This document shows, piece by piece, positions 34,421 to 44,800 of a DNA stretch of 64,000 bases (positions within the stretch are counted from its first letter, which is position 1; each line of letters opens with the position of its first letter). This DNA is from Helianthus annuus (Eukaryota; Streptophyta; Magnoliopsida; Asterales; Asteraceae): contig NC_035435.2 in NCBI RefSeq assembly GCF_002127325.2, positions 131,388,208 to 131,452,207 on the forward strand, in the 5' to 3' direction. A program made the position numbers and the translations under genes. The notes beneath the pieces were generated by a model, which was not told the DNA's origin, did no database searches, and was given only the letters and a program-made list of their open reading frames with translations.

Positions 34421-35149
34421 CTGAAAGAAAAGCCAGGAAGGTTTGATACTTTTCAAGGAAGAATATTTGTAAATGTTGACATCTCAACCATATTGGAACC
34501 CACCCAAAAAAAGGTTTCTTATTAAGAGGTCTGTAAAGTCTGTAGAAAACCATTTAAGAGCCCAAAAAAATATTTATGGCATCCTCCATGAACAATGAAC
34601 CTATAATTAAAGCATCATAAACTTTGTAGTCAACTCTGAATAGCCACTATCTCAACTCAAAGTTAACCGCAGTCCAACGCACTCGCAAACAAGTCCAAAG
34701 AGTAAGTACCTCTGTTGCTGATTGAAAACCAAACAAAAATACAGCTAAAAAACCCATGCTGCAAATAGGAACACAATCCCAACCTACGGTGGCTGCTCCT
34801 CGAAATCATCATTATTTGGGTGTTCACCTAATCCATATATTTACATGGTTGAGCTACAAGAAAAGGTATTTAAAGAAGCAGCCACCGTTTCAATATGTAT
34901 AACGGATTCCGGAACAAACTTTCATGTAAAAGAGTTCAAATAAGTTCTCCATACCAAAGTTAAAACATACAGCATAAAACATTACAGACAACTTTTAGTC
35001 TCTCGGTCTCAATCATAGCAATAACAACCACATAATATTTAGAAGTTCATAAATATAATCCCACCGATAACGCTCATACATATCAAGATTGAAAGATAAT
35101 GCATTTTATCAAGATCAGTAGACACTCATCCAAAGAAAGTAGCTACTTC

Positions 35150-36920
35150 TTATCTCGGGTCGATGCCTGCAAAATGTTTAGCACATAAATTAACAATAGA
35201 GGTATAGACAAAAATAGGTAATATTAGTTGGGGTTAAGGAAGTGCAAGTCCCCTTCATAATATATGGTGACCATTTCAATAATTCAGTATATGATAAATA
35301 TTGATCAAAATTTTTGATAGCATCTAATTTTGAGAAATGTGACTAGCTAGTGTGGATTGGTTACACATGTATGTATAATGTGGCAATTAATCTAGAGAAA
35401 TAGATACACATAGTACCTTACGCGATGATGGTTTCTTGGTAGATGCCTTTCTAAATCCTAAGACATATGGTCCATTAGGCAGCAGCCGAGAAAATGTCAC
35501 TGAAAAAGAAATTACTTGTAGTGGGATTGATAGAAAAAATTAAATAAAGAACGGGGAACGAAGGTAAGAAAAGGTAAATGAAGAAGCAAGCTTCAATTAA
35601 TAAAAGAATTACATGTGTCGCCTCCTTTTAATTTGTTTGAAGCCATATACTCACTGAGGTCGTCTAAAACGTACATTCTATCGAGCAAAAAACGGAAGCG
35701 TAGATTCCATTTTTCGATATCAGTATCATCAAAAGCATTTAGTGAGATCCCGTGAGGATCTGAAACTTCCGGTAGATAAGCCTGATAAAAGTTGAGCATA
35801 TTTATTAACACTATGAAATACTTGTATCTAAAATAATCTCTGGGTCTCACCTCAGCATATTTTCTGGGAATTACTATACTGCCATCACCGTTATCTATAT
35901 CACCAGCGTGTAGTAGTTTTTCGAACAAGGGAACGATTTCAGATTTGGAGCTAATTTATGTTTAAGAACAACAGCAGGCTAGCAAAAAAAGATATTCAAA
36001 ACAGCAATGACACAAGTTATAAATAAAAGGAAGGATACATCATACAGATTTGGAATCTCCTTATTTCCTCATCAAGATCCAACACACTGCTGAAATTCCG
36101 CGCCTAAGAAATTTGTAATCCATAAAGTTAGCATTATCGATATGCAAAAATCTTGAAAGGCGTTTTGAGTGCAAACTTCCATCTTACCAGAAAAGAAGTA
36201 ATCTCTGAACATTCCTTACATATTATTTTATGCACACCACCCTCAAGCAAAAACCACTCGTTAAATGACACAAGACACGAACAATGGACTGGCTGAAAAG
36301 GTGGAACACATTAGTTACAATAGAAAGAGCTGTAAGTGTGCATTTTCTAGTATACATACTTCCTAGAAAAAAAGATTTAACAAGTTTACTCACCTTGCTA
36401 CAAGATTGGCACTTCCTCCAATCATGTTGTCGTCTGTGAAACGTTTCGCAGAACCGTCCAGACTCATAAATCGAACTGTATGGATCCAAAGTACAAATTA
36501 GATTACAAAACAGTTCTAACAAATCAATTTACCAAATCTTTTGCAAAAAAACTGAAAACTAGGTAAGCAAAATCATATATATTTTGTTTCAGTTTGAAAT
36601 CTAATATACATATCAGATGTCTACTTTGTAATCACAGTGAATTTTTGAGTTTAAAACTGGGTAAATGTGTACATAAAATATATCAAGTCAAAATCAACTT
36701 AGAATTCCAGAACTACTTATTATCTACGTCAAATCACATTTTTTTTTACAAAAAAATGAAAAAAAAAAAATCATACAATAGACTTATTTATATACATTTA
36801 ATATGTCTACTTGGGATAATCACAGTGAATTGCTGAGTTGCAAACCTATACATAATAAAATACCAAGTCAAACTCAACTTACAAGTACTCCAGAACTACT
36901 TATAATCTACATCAAATCAC

Positions 36921-36952
<32 letters not shown>

Positions 36953-37470
36953 TCAATTAACTCATATACATATCAGATGTCTACTTTGGATAATCACAGT
37001 GAATTGTTAAGTTCAAACTGAGCGAATGTATACATAAAATATCAAGTCAAAATCAACTTAGAACTCCAGAACTACTTCTTATCTACATCAAATCACAAAT
37101 ACAAAAAAATCATACAACTAACTCATATACATAGATCAGATGTCTACTTTGTATAATCACAGTGACTTGTTGATGTTTCAAACTGGGCAAATGTATACAT
37201 AAAATATCAACTCAATTAAAATCACCTTAGAACTCCAAAACTACTTATTAACACCAAACCACAAATTTTCCAAAAAAAAAAAAAAAACCATACAATCAAC
37301 TCATATACGATCCGCATGGATCTAGAGATAATTAATCTTGATTTAACTTACTAGCAACGGCCGCAAAGCTGAGCGAATTTGCCGGTGCTTAAATCCCAGC
37401 CATTTTTCAAGGAATCGGAGGATGAGTCATCACAATGGAGACAAGACTTGCCACATGAAAGAGAGGCCAT
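35150..37470 (-). CDS. VAL/HSI2-like B3-domain protein, short form
   Basis: A host gene on the minus strand in eight exons: 37470-37352, 36475-36394, 36292-36188, 36103-36039, 35950-35851, 35781-35613, 35499-35422 and 35166-35150. All have GT...AG borders and phases that join to 244 aa. The donor at 36038 (GTATCC) is chosen because the better-looking GTATGA at 36045 would break the B3 frame. Residues 6-95 form the Cys/His-rich PHD-like domain of VAL proteins (CxxxCxxC at 6-13, LCGRC 35-39, FCETFH 48-53, WRKCQSC 59-65, CSC 71-73, CKEC 92-95). Residues about 129-232 are a B3 DNA-binding domain (PLFEK, RFRF, RMYVL, GDTLTFSR, LGFRKAS). VAL proteins are nuclear repressors binding RY (CATGCA) elements and recruiting Polycomb. 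Here the CW domain and EAR motif are missing, and the NNNSR stretch before RMYVL is replaced by LLD, so DNA specificity may differ. Family call firm; exact exon ends partly inferred. Confidence 0.8.
36604..37303. repeat. Four tandem copies of a ~175-bp repeat inside intron 1 of the B3 gene
   Basis: Units start at about 36604, 36785, 36963 and 37126. Each contains TCAGATGTCTACTTTG or a variant, then ATAATCACAGTGA, then CAAGTCAAAATCAACTTAG, and ends in a poly-A run of different length. They are diverged by about 10-15% and are unique to this intron within the window. Confidence 0.8.
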
Positions 37471-37898
37471 TGAAGAAGCTTCAAGAAGAATAAACAAACC
37501 CTAGATGGAGAAGTGGTTGATTTGACGGTGGGGAATTCTTTAACACAATTAAAAAGTGGCTTTTTGGATGCACTTAATGACAGACCCGAAAAATACAAAA
37601 TAATCCAGCTCAGCTATTCATCCATCGGAGATGGGTTATTTGATTTATTTTTTCATCGAAGGAATGTTTTTCATTATGTATACCAGAATGTATAAAACTC
37701 GAAACCAAATAAGTTTTACAAGAGCAAGAAATAAAATCACAAAGCGGAGAAGAAAACCATAACTTCGGCTAGAAAATTATTTTGGAGGCAAGAAATTTTT
37801 GCAAAAGTGGAAAAGATGACTAGAAGTTTTAAATTATTCATTAAAAAATATAAGTAAAATCTTATTAATAAAATTGTCCTTTCATGTCAACTTATAAA
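37471..37898. other. Upstream region of the B3 gene
   Basis: Presumed promoter and 5' UTR on the minus strand, with no clear TATA box. It ends at the SINE insertion. Confidence 0.4.
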
Positions 37899-37913
37899 AT
37901 AAGTTTGTATTTT

Positions 37914-38297
37914 TTTTTTTTTTTTGAACAAATAGAATCTTTAATTTGTTGTGACAGAGTCTAACACCCCTCTAAACAAAGGGCCCTAACCCCACTCTGT
38001 CTAGACTATGTTATCTTAACTGGGCTCATGCTGTCGTCAGAGTTTAGCTAACGGCGTTCCCCGGGAAATCATATCACCCACTGCCAGGCAGGGGCTTGCG
38101 ACGCCACAAGAGAGAATCAATCTGGCGTAACACACGGTGGACTAAACCTGGGGTGGCTCGGGCTCGAACTCTTGACCTAGGGTTTGGGAGAACTAGCCCT
38201 CATTGTCTTTATCCACCAAATGTGCCACTAGTGCGGATTCAACTTGGGTCTCCAAGGAGAACCCAAGTGTTTCCAACAACTAGACCACAAGTGATGG
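37914..38297 (-). mobile_element. tRNA-derived SINE
   Basis: A 15-bp target duplication ATAAGTTTGTATTTT lies at 37899-37913 and 38298-38312. On the minus strand the element has a pol III A box TGGTCTAGTTG (38287-38277) and a B-box-like AGTTGAATCC (38244-38235), a body of about 300 bp, and an A-rich tail at the 37914 end. Length about 384 bp. The ORF at 38096-38368 is a chance frame in it. It lies about 440 bp upstream of the B3 gene start. Confidence 0.85.
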
Positions 38298-38735
38298 ATA
38301 AGTTTGTATTTTCTTACATAAAGTTGTCCATGAGTATTTTCGAAACACTATGGGTTTGGGGTGAGTAAAAAATGCGGGCCCCTCTGGTATAAATTCAATA
38401 ATAATATAGAGGAAATTGCCAAAATCATCCCTGAGATTTAGGTCAGTTTGCGAGTTTCATCCAAATGACTTTTTTTGCCACACTGCCTTCACGTTTGCCA
38501 ATTTTTTTGTCATTTTCATCCAAACTTCTAACTAGTTAGAAAGTACGGTTTAATGAGGGTTTTTTTTTCAGAAATTTCACATTATTAAGTGAGGGTATTT
38601 GTGTTTTTTCGCTTCTAAATATTTTATTATTTAATAAAACACTTTAACAGTAGGTTTCAATTGTCAAACTCCCAGATTCCACACACATCCATCCCCTCAT
38701 TCCCCTCAACCGCCGCCTTCTCACTACGCCACTAA

Positions 38736-40484
38736 TGTACGTTAGGTGTAATATGTTTTAGGTATATATTTTAAGCTCTTTTTACACTTTTTAGCCAAAT
38801 TTTAAATTTATAAACACGATATTCACTAACACTAAACACACATATGGGCAAGTGCACCCATCGTGGACGTAGTATAGTGTTGGTAAGATACCGAGGTCGT
38901 CCAAGGACACAAGAGCTTTTAGTACCGGTTTATCCTCAACGTCTAATCAAATCAAAAGTTAGAAAAAGGTTTTTAAACTAGAAAAATAAAAATAACTAAA
39001 ATGCTGAAAATAAAAATAAAAAAAACAGATAGACAAGATGAATCACTTGGATCCGACTCATGTGTAGTGTAACCTTTGATTATTTTCGCACTTTTGCACT
39101 TGTTTAAGAGATTATCTTAGTTATTGTAGTAGGCCCCTCTTTTGAAGGCGACGTTACCCTCAACCCAGTAGTTTGAGTCAGCAAGGATACAATCCTAAAG
39201 GGTCGGATTATTGAAAGATAATTAATTAAGTTATTAATGCATAATGTGGTAGGCCCCTCTTTTGAAGGCGACGTTACCCTCGGCTAAGTAGTCTGAGTCA
39301 GCAGGGATACAGTCCTAAGTAGCCGGGTTAAAGTTTTAATAGTAGTTTAACTTATGAGGGGGTCAAAGAGTTTGGACCCCCGCCATCCAATACCGTTGGG
39401 TATTGAAGGAGGTCCTAAATTTGACCCAGGTCCTTTGCAGGATCTATACACTGAACAATGGCAAGACTCTTACCAAACCGTTCCCTTAACCCCCGACAAG
39501 GTAGCCAACATACCTCCATATAGACCGTGGAGATATGAATGGTGAAAATCTTTTATTTTATATAGACAGTAAAATAATGCCAAGACACCACGGACAAACG
39601 ATAAGGAAGAATCACCTTCAACATAAGAAACTAGTAATTAAAGTTATTAATACAAAACCAATTAAAAAGTGCAAAAGATTAAAAATAAAAAGTATTACAC
39701 TAAACACTTGTCTTCACCAAGTGATGTAAGAGACTTAGGCAAACATGGCCTTTGATTGTCAAGAACTCTTACGATCAATCTTGGATCCCGAGACGACTTA
39801 CACACTCTATGATGGACAATGGATGATGGTGGTGGATGATGGTGTTGTGATGGTGGTGGGTGGTGGGTGAAGTGTGAGAGAGGTGGTGTGCCAAGGGATG
39901 AGTTGCAAGAGCTCCAAGCACTCCTATTTATATGCTGAACAGAAGCTTGGGCACGGCCCCGTGCCCATCCTACTCTCTTTCTTCAGTAAATGCATTTTCA
40001 TTAAATGCATTTTTGTCTGCATTAGTTGACCGTGCCCCCGTGTCCGCTGAGCACGACCCCGTGTGCAGAAGCATATCTGTACTATCAAGATTTGCCTGGA
40101 TTTCGCGAATCTTATAGTTGACCACGACCCCGTGTCCGCTGAGCACGACCCCGTGGTGGGCAATAGAGGCTTCTACCACTTTTTCTTTTCTGCTGACACT
40201 TGGGCACGCCCCCTTGCTCATTGAGCACGGGGCGTGTTCAGTCTTCTGTCTTCTTGTTTTGCTTGGGAAGATGCTGTCGGGAGGTCGGGCATGCCACGTT
40301 TGTTCCTTTTCTTGATTTATGTTAGATTTAGCTGTCTTTTTACTTCTTTTGTTCATTTGAGCTCATTTAATCCTGATAATACAAAAGGGAGACAAAAACA
40401 CACTTTTTCCAACATTAGTACTAAAAAAGGGTTAGTTTTATGCCACGATTGATGTAATTTATATGTTGCATTTTGTGCACATCA
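38736..40484 (-). mobile_element. Solo LTR (Ty3-type) inside the Mutator-like element
   Basis: 1749 bp. On the minus strand it starts TGATGTGCACAAAATG and ends AACGTACA, with TATA box TATAAATA at 39932-39925. Upstream of it are repeated GC-rich motifs of the type GAGCACGACCCCGTG at 39949-39966, 40027-40062, 40118-40155 and 40202-40236. The 5-bp flanks (ACTAA and CCACA) do not match, so the ends or the history are imperfect. It looks like the LTR of a large Asteraceae Ty3 element, from memory. Confidence 0.65.
39126..39345. repeat. Two tandem ~120-bp copies within the solo LTR
   Basis: GTAGTAGGCCCCTCTTTTG at 39126 and GTGGTAGGCCCCTCTTTTG at 39246 start two copies with the same order of blocks (GGCGACGTTACCCTC, GAGTCAGCA, GGATAC). 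Confidence 0.8.
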
Positions 40485-41409
40485 CCACACACTGACACAC
40501 CGCTAACATTGCCACCCACTCCCACCTCCAATTGGTGTTGATACTCGTAGATCAGTGATAGGTAATTGATATATGGACAACTCCGGTGAATGATAGGCGA
40601 TTAGGGTTCTACCGCCACCGGCTGCGGTGGTCTCGTGTTTCCGATGAGTTCCGATTGTGGTTGTTTATGACGATTGTGGTTGTGGTTGTTCCAATGAGTT
40701 CCGAGAAAGGTATGGGCCGACACCATTGATCCTATTTCTAGTGAGTTCCCATCACTTTCGATTGTGGTTATTTTCGGCGACTAAGGTATGGCACGACACT
40801 TTTGATCCTATTTCAAGCATCTATTGTCTAGTACTTGTTGTTATGGGGTTTGTTGTTGTTGGTGGTGATGGTAACGGTGGTGGCTAATGTTGGTGATCAT
40901 GGGGGTAAACGCAAAGCTTAGGATTTCTCTAAAGAGGGCATCCAAGATCAGCGACATTTTGATTTTGGTTTGATTTTTTCTGAAGGTGGTGGTTAGTGAT
41001 GGTGTTGAATGGTGGTCGACTAAGATGGTGTTAACGGTGGAGGTATGAGATGGTGGTGAAACTTGTTGTTCTCAGATGGTAGTAAAATATGGTGGATGAA
41101 ACCTGACCATTAGGTCTAGGGTGAAACACTTTAATGTAGGGTTTGACAATTGGAACTTGATTTTAAAGTGTTTTATTAAATAACAAATTATTTAGAAGCG
41201 AATAGACACAAATACCTACACTTAATACTATACTGTAAAATAAAAATAAAAAACCTCGTTAAACAGCATTTTCTAATCTAGTTAGACAGTTGGATGAAAA
41301 TGACAAAAAATTGGCAACGTGAAAGGAAGTATGGCACAACAAATAATTTTTTTGGTGAAACTGGATCATAAACCTAATGGACGATTTTGGCAATTTACTC
41401 AATAATATA

Positions 41410-41822
41410 TAAAAAAAACCATAACATGACACTAATTATTAACAATTTGAGTAGTAAGGTTTGTTTTTATTATTATTATTAATATATATTAACAGAAGAG
41501 TGGAAAGGAACAGTTAAAAAAACTTACATGGCTTATTATTGTGCACGTGTTTCACCCTGCTTTCTTCTCATCTTCTCAAAATACAAGCATAGATAGAGAA
41601 AGACAGATGCGGAAGACAATAGAGAGAGATCCAGAGCTGGCAAATCTCTGGCAAACGACCCCACGCGTGCTCGCCTCACACCCACAATAACGAAGTCGTC
41701 GAATCTAGGGTTTCCCGGCTAGGGTTCTAGTCAAGTTCTTGCAATTTCTGGTTAGCCCTTTTCTCTTGCATGTTGGCTATTTGGTTAGATCGGTTGTCCA
41801 TGAACCTTAATTTGACGAGTCA
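41410..41822. other. Gene-like 5' flank bordering the satellite array
   Basis: Contains AGAGAGAGATCCAGAG, a CTAGGGTTTCC telo-box-like motif at about 41706 and another AGGGTT nearby. Such features are common in 5' UTRs of plant housekeeping genes. No ORF follows before the satellite begins. A transcribed leader is possible but unproven. Confidence 0.35.
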
Positions 41823-44800
41823 TGCTATTCTGATTACTAATTGATGGAGAAAGGTCTTGTGGCAAAAAAAGCTGGTTCTAGGAGGTTGTCAAGTGTTTTC
41901 GCTTGACGATTCCATTCTTGGGTGGTTGGTTTGGCCCTTGTTCCTGTAACTCGAATCCTAGCCCGGAATATCCCATTTTAATTTTACACCATTGTGAACC
42001 TTACGCCCTTTTTACTCTCTAATCGAGGTTCTCGGCATTGAAAAATCTTCGTAAACTAAATCACACGTGTATATGTTGATATTTAAGAGATAGTACAGTC
42101 AAGAAAATCAAGAGCAATGGTGATATATTTGCAGATTAGACACAAAAAAACACTCAACAAATGGCTACAATTTAAGGAATGTGTTTATTGACGACATCAG
42201 ATTTCTAATTGATGGAGAAACATCTAGTGGCAAGAAAAGCTGCTTCTAGGAGGTTGTCAAGTGTTTTCGCTCGACGATTCCATTCTTGGGTGGTTGGTTT
42301 GGCCCTTGTTCCTGTAACTCGAATCATAGCCCAGTATATCCCATTTTAATTTTACACCATTCTAAACCTTACGCCTTTTTTACTCTCTGAGCGAGGTTCT
42401 CGGCATTGAAAAATCTTGGTAAAATAAATCACACGTGTATATGTTGACATTTAAGAGATATACAGTCAAGAAAATCAAGGGCAATGGTGATATATATGCG
42501 GATTAGACACAAAAAAACACTCAACAAATGGCTACAATTTAAGGAATATATTTAGTGACGGCATCAGATTCCTAATTGATGGAGAAAGGTCTGGTGGCAA
42601 GAAAAGCTGCTTCTAGGAGGTTGTCAAGTGTTTTCGCTCGACGATTCCATTCTTGGGTGGTTGGTTTGGCCCTTGTTCCTGTAACTCGAATCCTAGCCCG
42701 GTATATCCCATTTTAATTTTACACCATTGTGAACCTTACGCCTTTTTTACTCTCTTATCGAGGTTCTTGGCATTGAAAAATCTTCGTAAACTAAATCACA
42801 CGTGTATATGTTGACATTTAAGAGATATACAGTCAAGAAAATCAAGGGCAATGGTGATATATATGCGGATTAGACACCAAAAAAAAACACTCAACAAATG
42901 GCTACAATTTAAGGAATGTGTTTAGTGACGGCATCAGATTCCTAACTGATGGAGAAAGGTCTTGTGGCAAGAAAAGCTGCTTCTAGGAGGTTGTCAGGTG
43001 TTTTCGCTCGACGATTCCATTCTGGGTGGTTGGTTTGGCCCTTGTTCCTGTAACTCGAATCCTAGCCCGGTATATCCCATTTTAATTTTACACCATTGTG
43101 AACCTTACGTCTTTTTTACTCTCTGATCGAGGTTCTCGGCATTGAAAAATCTTCGTAAACTAAATCACATGTGTATATGTTGACATTTAAGAGATATATA
43201 GTTAAGAAAATCAAGGGCAATGGTGATATATATACGGATTAGACACCAAAAACAAACACTAAACAAATGTCTACAATTTAAGGAATGTGTTTAGTGACGG
43301 CATCAGATTCCTAATTGATGGAGAACGGTCTGGTGGCAAGAAAAGCTGCTTCTTGTAGGTTGTCAAATGTTTTCGCTCGATGATTCCATTTTTGGGTGGT
43401 TGGTTTGGCCCTTGTTCCTGTAATTCGAATCCTAACCCGGTATATCCCATTTTAATTTTACACCATTGTGAACCTTACTTCTTTATTACTCTCTGATCGA
43501 GGTTCTCGGCATTGAAAAATCTTCATATACTAAATCACACGTGTAGATGTTGACATCTAAGATATATACAGTCAAGAAAATCAAGGGAAATGGTGATATA
43601 TATGCGGATTAGACACAAAAAAAAACACTCAACAAATGGGTACAATTTAAGGAATGTGCTTAGTGACGGCATCAGATTCCTAATTGATGGAGTAAGATCT
43701 GGTGGCAAGACAAGCTGCTTCTAGGAGGTTGTCAAGTGTTTTCGCTCGACGATTCCATTCTTGGGTGGTTGGTTTGGCCCTTGTTCCTGTAACTCGAATC
43801 CTAGCCCGGTATATCCCATTTTTATTTTACACCAATGTGAACCTTACGCCTTTTTTAATCTCTGATCGAGGTTCTCGACTTTAAAAAATCTTCGTAAACT
43901 AAATCACACGTGTATATGTTGACATTTAGAGATATACAGTCAAGAAAATCAAGAGCAATAATGATATATATGCAGATTAGACACCAAAAAAAAACGCTCA
44001 ACAAATGCCTACAATTTAAGGAATGTGTTTAGTGACGTCATCAGATTCCTAATTGATGGAGAAAGGTCTGGTGGCAAGAAAAGCTGCTTCTTGGAGTTTG
44101 TCAAGTGTTTTTGCTCGACAATTCGATTCTTGGGTGGTTGGTTTGGCCCTTGTTCCTGTAACTCGAATCCTAGCCCGGTATATCCCATTTTAATTTTACA
44201 CCATTGTGAAACATACGCCTTTTTTACTCTCTGATCAAGGATTTCGGCATTGAAAATCTTCGTAAACTAAATCACACGTGTATATGTTGACATTTAAGAG
44301 ATATACGATCAAGAAAATAAAGTGCAATGGTGTTATATATGTGGATTAGACACCAAAAAAAACACTCAACAAATGGCTACAATTTAAGGAATATGTTTAG
44401 TGACAGCATCAGATTCCTAATTGATGGAGAAAGGTCTGGTGGCAAGAAAAGCTGCTTTTAGGAGGTTGTCAAGTGTTTTCGCTCGACGATTCCATTCCTG
44501 TGTGGTTGGTTTGGCCGTTGTTCCAATAACTCGAATCCTAGCCCGGTGTATCCCATTTTAATTTTACACCATTGTGAACCTTACGCCTTTTTTACTCTCT
44601 GATCGAGTTTCTCGGCATTGAAAAATCTTCGTCAACTAAATCACACGTGTATATGTTGACATTTAAGAGATATACAGTAAAGAAAATCAAGGGCAATGGT
44701 GATATATATGCGGATTAGACACCAAAATAAAAAAAACACTCAACAAATGGCTACAACTTAAGGAATGTGTTTAGTGACGGCATCAGATTCCTAATTGATG

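Larger units (their letters stand above)
38409..41400. mobile_element. Non-autonomous Mutator-like element with nested solo LTR
   Basis: Long inverted termini of about 265 bp (38409-38673 and 41135-41400), ends GAGGAAATTGCC and GAGTAAATTGCC, and a perfect 9-bp target duplication AATAATATA at 38400-38408 and 41401-41409. Long termini with a 9-bp duplication are diagnostic of Mutator-like elements. Without the LTR inside it the element is about 1.24 kb. It has no transposase. The interior at 40500-41130 is GGT-rich and holds no recognised gene fragment. Confidence 0.9.

Noticed and set aside
38096..38368. 90-codon ORF
   Set aside because: Lies inside the SINE and reads its non-coding body.
38731..40489. 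Target duplication for the solo LTR
   Set aside because: Flanks ACTAA and CCACA do not match, and shifting the ends by a few bases gives no better pair.
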